From Impatiens glandulifera (Eukaryota > Streptophyta > Magnoliopsida > Ericales > Balsaminaceae): a stretch of DNA of 64,000 nucleotides. The position numbers and the translations under genes are program-made. This document shows, one piece after another, positions 1-9,299 of the stretch. The notes beneath the pieces are model-generated. The model ran no database searches. It saw only the letters and a list, made by a program, of their open reading frames with translations, and had not been told where the DNA came from. Numbering within the stretch: the stretch's first letter is position 1; each line of letters opens with the position of its first letter. The stretch is taken from the NCBI RefSeq assembly GCF_907164915.1, contig NC_061870.1:23473348-23537347 (forward strand), read 5' to 3'.

Positions 1-498
1 TACAAATCTCAATTAAATGTGAAGCGCTATACATGTTTTTCAATTGTCAAATATTGTAAAGCAATCTTCGCTATTTGATCAAGCGCTTGACATTGATTAA
101 TATTAATTTATAATTATGTTATTCATTTTATTATTATAATCCAAAAATTATCAAGTCACCTCACCCCACCTAACACATTTAATGTTGCCATGCAGTCATG
201 CTGACTAGTTTTGTACGATTTTCTCTCTCTCCAGTGAAGTAGTATTTCGACTTTTCTTCGCCGGATTTCTATACTTCACGATTAATATCTGCAATAATCC
301 ATTTTTCTAAATTATAATCTGGGAGTGACAATGGTACGTTTTTCATAACATTTTGTTTATTTTTTAAAAACTTGACTAGAAATGTTCTATTCTTGTTAAT
401 TATCAGGAAGGAATCCACACGAACGAGAATGATAATCATGATTTGATATACTTTTGTGTTTGTTTTCTTTAATAATATAAGATGTTTCTATTCATATT
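1..498. other. left flank of MULE, no gene seen
   Basis: AT-rich sequence before the hairpin array. It holds a pyrimidine-rich stretch (about 225-235) and stray copies of the array's GAAGCGCT motif near 21 and 83. It probably belongs to the 5' part of the Mutator-like element. An ATG followed by a GT donor-like sequence lies at 331, but its phase does not join to the transposase frame, so I do not call an exon. The outer terminal inverted repeat and target duplication of the element were not found and may lie outside the window. Confidence 0.5.
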
Positions 499-1015
499 GA
501 AGTGAAACACTCTTCACTTATAGGATTGTTGTAAATACTATTGAAGTGAAGCGCTCTTCACTTATATTGCGCTGTAAATACTAGTGAAGTGAAGCGCTCT
601 TCACTTATAGGATTGTTGTAAATACCAGTGAAGTGAAGCGCTCTTCACTTATAGGATTTCTGTAAATAATAGTGAAGTGAAGCGCTCTTCACTTATAGGA
701 TTATTGTAAATACTATTGAAGTGAAGCGCTCTTCACTTATAGGATTGTTGTAAATACTAGTGAAGTGAAGCGCTCTTAACTTATAGGATTGTTGTAAATA
801 CTATTAAATTGAAGCGCTCTTCACTTATAGGATTGTTGTAAATACTAGTGAAGTGAAGCGCTCTTCACTTATAGGATTGCTGTAAATACTAGTGATGTGA
901 AGCGCTCTTCAATTATAGGATTGATGTAAATACTATTGAAGTGAAGCGCTCTTCACTTATAAGATTGTTGTAAATACTAGTGAAGTGAAGCACTATTCAC
1001 TTATATTTCATTCAT
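499..1015. repeat. 44-bp tandem array of short hairpins, 12 copies
   Basis: Twelve consecutive units start at 499, 543, 586, 630, 674, 718, 762, 806, 850, 894, 938 and 982. The spacing is 44 bp except for one 43-bp step. Each unit contains an inverted repeat, AAGTGAAG-CGCT-CTTCACTT in its best form, that is 8-bp arms around a 4-base loop, followed by a spacer of the type TATAGGATTGTTGTAAATAC. Some copies have point changes in one arm. The array lies immediately upstream of the FAR1-like transposase frame. Its position and the related array at 17011-17775 suggest subterminal repeats of the MULE. This is read directly from the sequence; the functional reading is inference. Confidence 0.93.
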
Positions 1016-1073
1016 TTTACAAGCATCTTTATATTTTGTTGAGATCAATATTTATTTTCTCCATGTTCTATAA

Positions 1074-1911
1074 TTGACCAGCGAATCTGCGAGTTGTCGG
1101 CGTCAATTGAATTTTGATAAAAATGGCCAACCTTTGGAGGACATTGCAGCCAACTTGATTCCACATTTAGGTCGGGAATTTGAGAGGGAAGAAGATGCCT
1201 ACAAATTTTATTTAGCATACGCTAAAATAATAGGGTTTGGTATTAGGCGCAGTTCAAAACATGCTGACAAAGATGGTTTTTTACTGGATATAGTTTTTTG
1301 TTGTAGTGCACAGGGTGAACGGGAAAAAGACAAACGGGATGTTTATGTGAAACGTACCCGTTCTCTAACGAGGTTCGGTTGTGAAGCGAAATTGAGGATA
1401 AAAAGGGCAGTAAATAGAAAGTTTGAAGTGGTAACTTTTATTAGTGAATAGTGTCATCCTCTTGCAAGTCCAAAGAAAACTCATATATATAGATGGCATA
1501 GAAATATTTTTGTAGCTGCAGGCTTACATATTGAGATGACAACTCATGTGGGAATCCCTCCAAATGCATCCCATGTTCTAATGGCCAAACAAATCGGTGG
1601 CAGGGACAATCTTGGTTTTCTTCCTGATGATTACAAAAATTACTTGCGATCGAAAAGAACCAAAGACTATAATTTTAGGGATACATGGGGTGTATTAGAG
1701 TATTTGCAGAAAAAGCAATAGGACGATCCATGTTTTCTATAATGTTTTTCAACTTGATGTGGACGATTTGATAACGAATATTTTTTGGTGTGATTCCAAC
1801 ATGCAATCTGATTATTCATATTTCAGAGACGTTGTTAGTTTCGACACGACCTACAAGAAGATAAGAAAGGTCGTCCAGTTGCGCTTTTTGTAGGTGTGAA
1901 TCATCACAAAC
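1074..1911 (+). pseudogene. FAR1/MURA-type MULE transposase, 5' part, broken
   Basis: This is the N-terminal half of a FAR1-related (FRS/MURA) protein. The first open segment (about 1083-1451) carries the FAR1 DNA-binding domain, with the YKFYLAYAKIIGFGIRRSS stretch, a paired cysteine and TRFGCEAKL. An amber stop at about 1449 falls where the zinc-binding EHxHPL histidine normally sits; the same frame resumes with CHPLASPKKTH. The second segment (1536-1721) has the family block GGRDNLGFLPDDYKNYLRSK and ends at another amber stop after YLQKKQ. The beginning of the DDE transposase domain (FDTTYKK, about 1840) follows, with a 1-base frame slip before VGVNHHK. No ATG is visible; the open frame begins at a TTG. 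At 1911 the gene is cut by a copia retrotransposon and resumes at 15734. Not functional as it stands. Confidence 0.85.
1907..1911. repeat. target site duplication CAAAC, left copy
   Basis: CAAAC directly precedes the TGTTAG end of the LTR at 1912 and is repeated directly after the CTAACA end at 15734-15738. A 5-bp duplication is the normal footprint of copia integrase. When the element is removed in thought, the transposase reading continues across the site (VGVNHHK, then Q and the FGAALLYDET block), which supports the boundary. Confidence 0.95.
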
Positions 1912-3233
1912 TGTTAGGATCTAGATCGCCGCTGGTGGACCGGGGGTTGGATCGGTGGTTGGACCGGTTAGCGGTTCTCACTCGTAGGGTGGTGGTTAAT
2001 CCGGTTAGAGATTAACACCGGGGTTTCAATACTACACAACCTGTCACAAACCCTTGAACTAGGTTCAAGCGCGGAAGAGGTTTGCTTTCAGGTTGAAGCT
2101 GCACGCTTGTATGATAGGCACGGTCGGATTCGGATGATGAAGATTTGGAGATGGTGGGTCGGTTTCGGTAATCTGGATATTCGGTATGGTTAGTATAAAG
2201 TCGGTTTGGAGCGATATGGTTAAGTTAGTCGGTTATATAATGAAGCCGACAGAAAGTAAATAACACAACAGATTTTATGGATGTTCGGAGATAAAACTCC
2301 TACGTCACCCCTTCCTCTCGAAACCGCGAGAAGGATATTCACTAAGGAATACAAGTACAGGCCGATCGAGACTTATTTCCTGCTCGATAACACTCTTACA
2401 ATTTACACCGAAGTTGTAAAACACACTTTAACTTTCAACACTTAGGCTTTCTAGAATAGCACACTCTTATCACTTGTAGTAAATGCTCTTAGCGCTCGTT
2501 ATCCCAATGTATGTCCCGCATTTACTCTTCTGCAACTGCCTCCTTTTATAGGTGAAATATGCCAACGGTCATATTTCACTGCCTTGAATCTGATTGGCTG
2601 ATCAGCGGTGTAGTGATTCAGTGTCTCAGAAGTTCAGACCTGCGGTCGTTTCCTCAGACCTGATGGTCAAGCTCAGGCCTGGCATTATGTCTCAGACCTG
2701 GCGGTCTGTTCATTCGGTGTGCAGGACAAGTCTGTCGGGTTTGTCTTTTACTTGATATAGACACTGTCTGTTTGGACAGTTGTCTGTACTTTGAAGATTT
2801 CCTTTCTGGCTTATCCCGAAGTAGAAGGATCCGGTAGTACTGTTTTCTGCAGCCTACAGTCTTTCCTCAGACTTGCATGGATATGGAAGTATTCAGTCTG
2901 TTCCTTTGGTATCATTCTCAACAGATACCCAAAATGTCTTCTTGCACTGGTCGGTCATTTGACTTGGCCGAATGTGTTTTGGTATTGATGTAACCGGACT
3001 TCTTCCGGTTATTCTTGTCTTGTGGATGATCGGCTGTTTGATGGTTCCGGTTTTGAGCTTTGGCCGATCCTTCCTTTGTGCGGTCACGTTCCGAATACTC
3101 TTGATCGGTTTGGTAGCTTGACCGGTTAGGTTTCTTCAGTCAGTTCTCTTGTTCATCCGGTCCGGTTCCTTGTTCCTGCATGGGAAATTTGTTTAAGTTA
3201 GGTTTATTTGAACCGGTCTGAATTTATCTAACA
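1912..3233 (-). repeat. 3' LTR of copia element (1322 bp)
   Basis: Begins TGTTAG and ends CTAACA as read on +. It is nearly identical to 14425-15733. Compared with the other LTR it carries 12 extra bases near 1950 (a second copy of a GGTTGGAYCGG block) and one extra base near its end. Because the element is on the minus strand, this is its downstream LTR. Small open frames inside both LTRs (for example 2791-2988 and 15292-15489) are identical by descent and are not genes. Confidence 0.95.
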
Positions 3234-3436
3234 ATTTCTCCCTTTTTGATTATTTTATTTAAAATTATCAAAATCATGTAAGTTTGCAACCGTAGTCCGG
3301 TTGTTTTGTTTGGCCGGTTTTTGAAAAAGACTTAGAGAATTTTCGAAAAAATTTTGAGAGAGAAGTTTTGGAAGAGTCTTTATCTTTTATCTAACAATTT
3401 CTCCCTTTTTGATTATTTTATTTAAAATTATCAAAA
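3223..3436. repeat. 51-bp direct repeat containing LTR edge and polypurine tract
   Basis: 3223-3273 and 3386-3436 are identical by eye over 51 bp. Each contains the last bases of the LTR (CTAACA) and the adjoining polypurine tract complement TTTCTCCCTTTTT. The first copy sits at the real LTR edge, with the functional tract at 3235-3247 on the minus strand (AAAAAGGGAGAAA). The second lies 163 bp further into the element. Repeated polypurine tracts are a known trait of Sireviruses. Confidence 0.85.
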
Positions 3437-3630
3437 CTAAGTAGAAATGCAAAATAAGGCCGGATTCAAAAATAACTTTATATATATTTATAGATGACCG
3501 GAAAAGACAAAACATATAGAAATACTAAGACTAATAAGAAAAAGAAGGATAGTCCCTATTCAGAATCTGTGAAGTCATAGGCACTCTTCTTTTTCTTCGG
3601 TTGTTGTTGCCCGGTCTGTTCGGAAGATCG

Positions 3631-6240
3631 TCACCTGTTAGATCGGGACCGCAGTTGTTCTTCGACTTCATCCTCGACTTGGTCGGCCTGCTGCGATGTA
3701 TCCGTAATGACCGGTTCAGAGACCTTTTGGAGCATCTCGGCTATCCGAACTTTCTTAGGGGCCTCCCTCTTTCTCTTTTTCGGTGCTGAAGCGGAGGCGG
3801 CCCTCTTCTTCTTCTCGTTCTCCTTTGCATAGCCCTCCAGCCTCCGTGCTTCCCTTTCCAACCGTGCGGCATCTTCCGCAGCTTGATTGACCACTTTCTC
3901 AGCGAACCCTGGGAATATGGCCCCAGCCTTTTTAATTCGTGCGGCTTCCACTTCCGCTTCGGTTAGTTGAGACGATCGCGGCGCCTCTTTATCTTTGCTA
4001 GCTTCGGCGTCCAGCGCATCCTGGACCCTTTTAGCCACTTGAGCATCAGCCTCTATAGCCGCGGCGTCCGCGTTCTCCTTAGCCTTTAGAATTTCGGCCA
4101 TCTGTTCGGTAAGTGCCTTTACTTCGGCCACGAGACTCTCGTTTGACTTTTCGAGTTCTGAGACCCGGTTAATTGTCGTGTCGACTTGTTCGAAATCCTT
4201 CTTTAAGTCGGAGGTCATACCCTCCAGAGTTGCGGTTCGCTGAGCCCATTTGTCGCGCTCACCGGCCTCTTCCCACAGTCCGGTGCCGAGTTCTGCTAGT
4301 CGTGCTTGATGTTGATCCAGAAGCTGCTTTGTCACGTCGGTGAACTTCAGGGCCGAATCAATTATGTTGTTGCATCTATCCTTGAATGGTTGAAGTTTGG
4401 ACACGTCGTGTTCTTGTACGCGGTCATCGATCCGCTCCGATATGGATGCTTCAAGCTTTTGAAGTCGGTCCTCAACCCATTCTTTAGCAGCCCATTCTTT
4501 AGGATGGTCCGAAGCGGTGACTTCCGGTGGTGGGGGAGGCGAGTGCTCGGTGGGATCTGGATCGGCACTTTCACCGGGGTTTATCGGTGCAACATTTTCA
4601 TTTGGAGGTTCTAATTGTGCTGCATCCTCTAAGGTCGGTACCTCAACCTCCTCCAATATCGGTACCTCAACCTCCTCCAATATCGGTGCCTCAACTTCCC
4701 CCAATATCGGTGCCTCAACCTCCCCCAATATCGGTGCCTCAACCTCCCTTGGAGGTGTTGGACAGTTAACTGGAAACTTATCTATTACAGGAGCAGTATA
4801 TACCGGTACCTGCATCCGGCTGCATATCGCTTCCAGCCGCTCGATTTCTTGAAGTATTTCCCTTTTGCCTTTTTCAAGCCGTGTTAACACCCGCGGCGCT
4901 ACGGTGTTCACCGATCCCCCCTCGATATACTCTTCCTTAATTTTCCGGATGCGCTTTCTTAGTTTCCAAAGTTGGCTTCTCGGTATCAGGAGACAGGTTC
5001 GGCTTTGTACCTCCTGAATTGTGTTAGATTTTGTGAGGCGCAACATCAGGTCCTCTACTTCCTCCAATCTGTCGATGCATTCCTTTTGCGTGAAGCTCGG
5101 TAGGATTTCTTTATATCTTGTACTGAACCGGTGCTCATGCCACTCAAAATATAGGTCTATAACGTCCTCGTCTCGCTTGTCAATGCCCTGAAAGATTTTC
5201 TGGGCTAATCTATCGGCCTCTGCTTCGTCGGCCTCCTCCCTCTCCGTGTTGTAGCCTTCATCATTGGCTATTTTATCAACCCCGTCTTCACCCTCGGTGG
5301 TCTCAGGATTGGTGAATGGTTCGGCATCGTTTGGACTTCGAGCCGACTGATCGTCGTCATTGACCGTTCTATCATTGGTCCTTTCCGTGTCGGTTTCCCC
5401 AGAGGCCCACTCCTCATCTTCTGTTTGTTGTGGTGGGTCTACAAAGGTTATCTTTTCTTTCCCCTTTCCTCCGGTCTTTGCTTTTGCCGGGGCATCTTTC
5501 TTTGCGGTTCTCTTCTTTCGGCCACCTGTGGAATTGGAGGCCGGCTGCGTTCTTGTAAGGAATTGCCTCGATCTAATGAGGCAACATTTTGCTACCGCAA
5601 CACCGGGACCGACCTTGAGATTCAAGTGGAGGAAGATCTTACCGAGGGGCACGGCGTATCCCCACGACCGGGTTGAATCCGGTTTCACCATGTCCATGAG
5701 GTTGCCGAACACTGATCTTGCCCAGTTAACCTCTTTTCCTTCCATCAGACCGATCAACATCTTGATTTTGTTTTTGGTGAGGTTGCTGAAGTTTCCTCCC
5801 CTCGCCAGTAACGCCCTGGCGAAAATGTCACATGCCGGGATATACTCCGGCCTCAGCATTTGTTTACTCCCGGATGTTGTGATCGGCTCAGTGGTTGCCG
5901 ATAAAATGTGGCAAGCCGCCTCAAAGGTGTCCTGCTCTATTTCTGCCGTTGCATCCTGGCCAGTTGTTGGGAGATGCAAGCTTTCGGCCACCAATGCTTC
6001 GGTGATCTCGATTTGGGAACCGCAAACCGTCGCGATGATCTTGTCGTAAGCGATGGTTGCGGTGTTGAAGAACTCTTCGACCGCATCTTTGTAAATGACG
6101 TGAGGACCGCCTAGGAAATATCCCAGACCGGTTTTAATCAGCCGGTCAATGACTGCTTTCGCTTCGGTCGTCCCATTCAGCCGGATTTCCTCGAAATCCA
6201 CTTGAGAGTAGAGTTTGAACAATGCCGACTCACGACCCAT
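3631..6240 (-). CDS. accessory ORF 1 of copia element, 869 aa
   Basis: Long intact ORF downstream of pol in the same orientation as the element. Residues 1 to about 215 form a domain shared with the two neighbouring ORFs: VDFEEI near the start, TGLGYFLGGPHVIY, EFFNTA, an IEITEALVAESLHLP block, and the strongest motif, VNWARSVFGNLMDMV, followed by GYAVPLGKIFLHL. This resembles what databases call putative plant transposon protein; its function is unknown. A basic stretch follows (GGRKKRTAKK), then acidic low-complexity sequence, five 8-residue repeats of the VEAPILGE type (encoded by 4636-4755), a predicted coiled coil (about 600-740), and a C-terminal basic cluster APKKRKREAPKKVR that looks like a nuclear localisation signal. 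No membrane segment is seen, so it is not a typical envelope. Coiled-coil ORFs at this place occur in Sireviruses. Long + strand frames across it are shadows. Confidence 0.8.
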   Translation of the reverse strand: MGRESALFKLYSQVDFEEIRLNGTTEAKAVIDRLIKTGLGYFLGGPHVIYKDAVEEFFNTATIAYDKIIATVCGSQIEITEALVAESLHLPTTGQDATAEIEQDTFEAACHILSATTEPITTSGSKQMLRPEYIPACDIFARALLARGGNFSNLTKNKIKMLIGLMEGKEVNWARSVFGNLMDMVKPDSTRSWGYAVPLGKIFLHLNLKVGPGVAVAKCCLIRSRQFLTRTQPASNSTGGRKKRTAKKDAPAKAKTGGKGKEKITFVDPPQQTEDEEWASGETDTERTNDRTVNDDDQSARSPNDAEPFTNPETTEGEDGVDKIANDEGYNTEREEADEAEADRLAQKIFQGIDKRDEDVIDLYFEWHEHRFSTRYKEILPSFTQKECIDRLEEVEDLMLRLTKSNTIQEVQSRTCLLIPRSQLWKLRKRIRKIKEEYIEGGSVNTVAPRVLTRLEKGKREILQEIERLEAICSRMQVPVYTAPVIDKFPVNCPTPPREVEAPILGEVEAPILGEVEAPILEEVEVPILEEVEVPTLEDAAQLEPPNENVAPINPGESADPDPTEHSPPPPPEVTASDHPKEWAAKEWVEDRLQKLEASISERIDDRVQEHDVSKLQPFKDRCNNIIDSALKFTDVTKQLLDQHQARLAELGTGLWEEAGERDKWAQRTATLEGMTSDLKKDFEQVDTTINRVSELEKSNESLVAEVKALTEQMAEILKAKENADAAAIEADAQVAKRVQDALDAEASKDKEAPRSSQLTEAEVEAARIKKAGAIFPGFAEKVVNQAAEDAARLEREARRLEGYAKENEKKKRAASASAPKKRKREAPKKVRIAEMLQKVSEPVITDTSQQADQVEDEVEEQLRSRSNR
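4636..4755. repeat. 24-bp coding minisatellite, 5 copies
   Basis: Units starting at 4636, 4660, 4684, 4708 and 4732, each 24 bp (type CGGTRCCTCAACCTCC plus CCAATAT), keep the frame of accessory ORF 1. They encode eight-residue repeats (VEAPILGE / VEVPILEE) on the minus strand. Copies differ by single bases. The in-frame length suggests tolerated copy-number change. Confidence 0.92.
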
Positions 6241-6804
6241 GTTAAAGAGTTTGAGAAAGTGAGAGAGATAGCCGCTTCAGATGGCCGCTTCAAGAGAGTT
6301 AGACAGCTTAGAGAGAGAAAGTGAATTCGCGTGAGAATGAAAGAAAATGACCGAGGGTCCCTTTTATAGACGCGGTTTGGAAGCCCAACCGTCCCATCAT
6401 TAATGGGCGGGAATTTTCCCTCCAAAGTGAAAAGTCGCCAAACTATGGGCGGTAAACAAGAAAGGTGGGCGGCAAGTTTGAGCGGGAGATTTCCCTCCAA
6501 AGTCCTTTTGCCTATGTCATGGATGACGCATTCTTTTCTTTGAGGCCGAATGGTTGAGCGGTTTCTAAGTCTAACCAGACATTTTATTGATCAGAGTGTT
6601 AATAGTTTTAGGCAGATTTTATAAGACCGGATAGGAACGCAGTCATAGTTTGAAGATCGGTTACTTAGATAAATATTCAAAGAATTGAGAAGACACTGTC
6701 ATTTAAATGGAAATGATATTAAAATTCAAAAGATAGCAAAGAAAGGAAACCGATTATAAGATTCGGTACAGATATAGGCATACAAAAACAATGTAAAGTA
6801 TAGC

Positions 6805-7509
6805 CTATTCAAAAGACATTCGCCAGAGTCGTTCTCTTGCCGAATCACTATTGAGGATGTTTGAAGAAGAAGCCGGTGTGCCCGGTCCGAACTCTGGTCG
6901 GTACCCAAGAATCAACTTGCTGATATGCGGTGCATATCCGAGACCTTTCTTGGTCAGCACCATATTCTTTAAATTTTTCCATATGACCGATGACCAGTTG
7001 ATGGCCGATTTGCAGAGAATGTTGGTCATGATGTTATAGGTATTCTTGGAATACCGTTGATTAGGTGACTGACACAGAATTGACCGGGTCACAATTTCTA
7101 GCAGTAGCTGACCGTGACTAGCAAGTCGGGTTTTTGGCCCAAAATTTTCTACCGGAGAGGGGGTGGCCGATAGATATTGCGCGGTTTCCAATCCCGCACG
7201 GTCCTGAATAGTCGGAAAGTCAGAGAAACCTTCAGTGGGTAGACCGAAGAGTGAGGCAAATTCATCCTCGTCGATCCAGAACGTGTGGTCTCTGACAGTA
7301 GAGACGATATACTTCTCCCTGATGCAGGCGCTTCGAAAGAAGGCCTTGACATCATCTATAAGAATGAGATCGGCCTCTTCAAGAAACGGTTGAAGACCGG
7401 TTTCAGCAAGGGAGTCATACATGAGTTTCTCCTTAGTAGTGCAATCCCTTATGTCCGTGCAAGATTCGAAATCGATGCATAGAAAGTTTCCCAGAGTTCT
7501 GCTCGGCAT
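6805..7509 (-). CDS. accessory ORF 2 of copia element, 234 aa
   Basis: Intact small ORF. I choose the ATG at 7509 (MPSRTLGNFLC) because the shared domain begins there; an upstream in-frame ATG at 7641 would add 44 unrelated residues. It is homologous to the N-terminal domain of accessory ORF 1 and to ORF 3: IDFESC, ETGLQPFLEE, FFRSACIREKYIVSTV, FASLFGLPTEG, and INWSSVIWKNLKNMV followed by GYAPHISKLIL. It lacks the long charged and coiled-coil tail of ORF 1. Function unknown. No signal peptide or membrane segment is visible. It lies between the other two accessory ORFs, all in one orientation, about 0.5 kb from each neighbour. Confidence 0.7.
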   Translation of the reverse strand: MPSRTLGNFLCIDFESCTDIRDCTTKEKLMYDSLAETGLQPFLEEADLILIDDVKAFFRSACIREKYIVSTVRDHTFWIDEDEFASLFGLPTEGFSDFPTIQDRAGLETAQYLSATPSPVENFGPKTRLASHGQLLLEIVTRSILCQSPNQRYSKNTYNIMTNILCKSAINWSSVIWKNLKNMVLTKKGLGYAPHISKLILGYRPEFGPGTPASSSNILNSDSARERLWRMSFE

Positions 7510-8015
7510 GGTTTCGGTATAGAGAGAGAAACGGGATTCAAGAAGAAGAGAAGTGATTTTTTTTTGTACTTTCGGATGTGATAAAATGAGGAGAGGATGG
7601 CTTCTTATATAGGATCGGTTTTGGAGGGCAAATCTAAGCATTGATGGTCAGTTTTGTTTTATTAAGGAAAGGAATCTTTACCTTTTCAAGGCGCATGGGG
7701 AAGTGGCAAATTGCAAGGCCCTAGGTAAATGTTAGTTGGGAAGTAACCAGTTCGGTTGGATATTAAATGTGCAGGTGGTTGGGAGTTATCTTATTGATTG
7801 GGATTATCTCATTAAATGCACCCAACACATAACCAATATTAATTAGATAGAAACTGAAAATAGTAGAGACAATGCCGAAACATGTCATACATCAACGATG
7901 AAGAAAACAAATAAAACCGAAATTGACATGGATGAAGCCGATATGATCAAACTTGAGTTGGTTAAGGATACATCCGGTACATGCTGCAAAACGACCGGAT
8001 GCAGGAAGGAGTCAC

Positions 8016-8771
8016 TTAGCGGGCGCGGGAATTGAATTCTTGAGGGAGGTTGAAGTTCCTCCTCCTCCATTCTCTTTCAAACCGATCATAGAATGAATCG
8101 GTCGTCCCACTGGTTAGTACTTGGGCCTGGTTCAAACCCTCGCTAGGACAGGTTGGAACACCAAGTTCCACCAGAAGGGTGCTTATTTGGGGAATAAGAC
8201 CGACCGACCGGATGTTGACCATCCAGATGAGGGTGTCGAATAGCACCCGGGACCAGTTGACCGGCGTGCTGGTGATGATGGCCGCCATCATGTTGAAATT
8301 CGCCGCGCAATAGGTGTTGGTGACATCTCTTCCAAAGATGCCCCTTCCTATTACATCGTTGAGGAGCTGATACTCAGCCCTCAAGAGAGACTTAGAGCCA
8401 TGATCATCAACAGGCTCATCCGACCGGGCAAGGGAGAGGGAGACCTCTGCCTTAATATCGGCCGGAGGGTTGAGGTCTGTGATCCCTTGCTTGGGCAAAC
8501 CGAAGCACCGAGCGAAGTCCTACTCGGTGAAGTCGAAGATTATACCCCCAACCTTTGATTGGATGTGGGTATCAAAGTGGGGTGTGCCCCGGAATACCCT
8601 GGCATTATAGTAAAATTCCAAGACGGATTCAGGGTAGATAGTTTGCTTGTCATCCAGAAAATACTGGAGGCCAGTATCTTCCAGTTTCTTGATCATCCGA
8701 TACACCTCATAGTGTTCGGTACCAGAGCAGGATTTAAAATCGACTTGGAGGATGTTTGGGAATTGAGACAT
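8016..8771 (-). pseudogene. accessory ORF 3 of copia element, split by an amber codon
   Basis: Third copy of the same domain. The first part (8771-8520, 83 aa, MSQFPNILQVDFKSC, DTGLQYFLDD, EFYYNAR) ends at a TAG. The same frame continues with DFARCFGLPKQG, and VNWSRVLFDTLIWMV lies in the open stretch down to 8016. The stop replaces a position that is acidic in ORF 2 (IDEDEFASLFGLP), so a GAG to TAG change is the simplest explanation. It is either a dead copy or a product that depends on readthrough. Its N-terminus matches ORF 2 better than ORF 1 by eye. Confidence 0.75.
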
Positions 8772-9299
8772 GGTTAGGTTGCCTTAGTGAGAGGATGTTC
8801 TTGTGACTTGTGAGTGTTGAGGTGAGCGTTTGATTCACTTAAATACTAGTTTAGGGGCTATCCTATTGTCCAGGCATTAAATGGGATGACATGTATTAAC
8901 TGCAGGATAAGAGATTTTGCATGAAATAGGCAAGTTTGCAGTCTAGGTGTCGGTCATAGGCCTGAACCGTGAAAGATATCAAAAGATCTTCACGTCTTTT
9001 TAGGCGCGACCATGTTACTTTGAAAGGGTAATGATGCAGAGCAGATATCCTTAACCTCTGATAACTATTCCTCTTCTGTTTGAAATTCAAATAATCTAGG
9101 GTAACCTGCTTCCGAACCAGTCAGGTATCAGTTGTTCATCCCGATGCGGTTATTTGGTGCATGCACCAAGTAGCCGGTCGGTTTACTCCATCTGATAGAC
9201 TGTGCGGTTCTTCCACAGACACCCCGAAGATTCGAAGTTCGACAGCTTAGGAAGAGTTACCGGTTTGTCTGCTTGAACCGGTTTCCCTTTAAGCATCCT
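8772..9299. other. spacer between pol and accessory ORFs
   Basis: About 0.5 kb between the end of the RNase H similarity and accessory ORF 3. I see no convincing coding sequence. It probably carries the 5' leader or promoter for the accessory ORFs, or simply spacer. Confidence 0.5.

Noticed and set aside
499..1015. CRISPR-like array (short repeats with regular spacing)
   Set aside because: The whole 44-bp unit is repeated, there are no unique spacers, and this is a plant genome.
331..1082. First exon ATG at 331 spliced to the transposase frame at 1082, placing the hairpin array in an intron
   Set aside because: Donor- and acceptor-like bases exist but the phases do not match.
2791..3087. 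64-65-residue frames inside the LTR, repeated at 15292-15588
   Set aside because: Identical in both LTRs because the LTRs are copies; no motif; not separate genes.
5360..6049. 229-residue + strand frame opposite accessory ORF 1
   Set aside because: Antisense shadow of a GC-richer coding region; no motif, and the minus frame carries the conserved domain.
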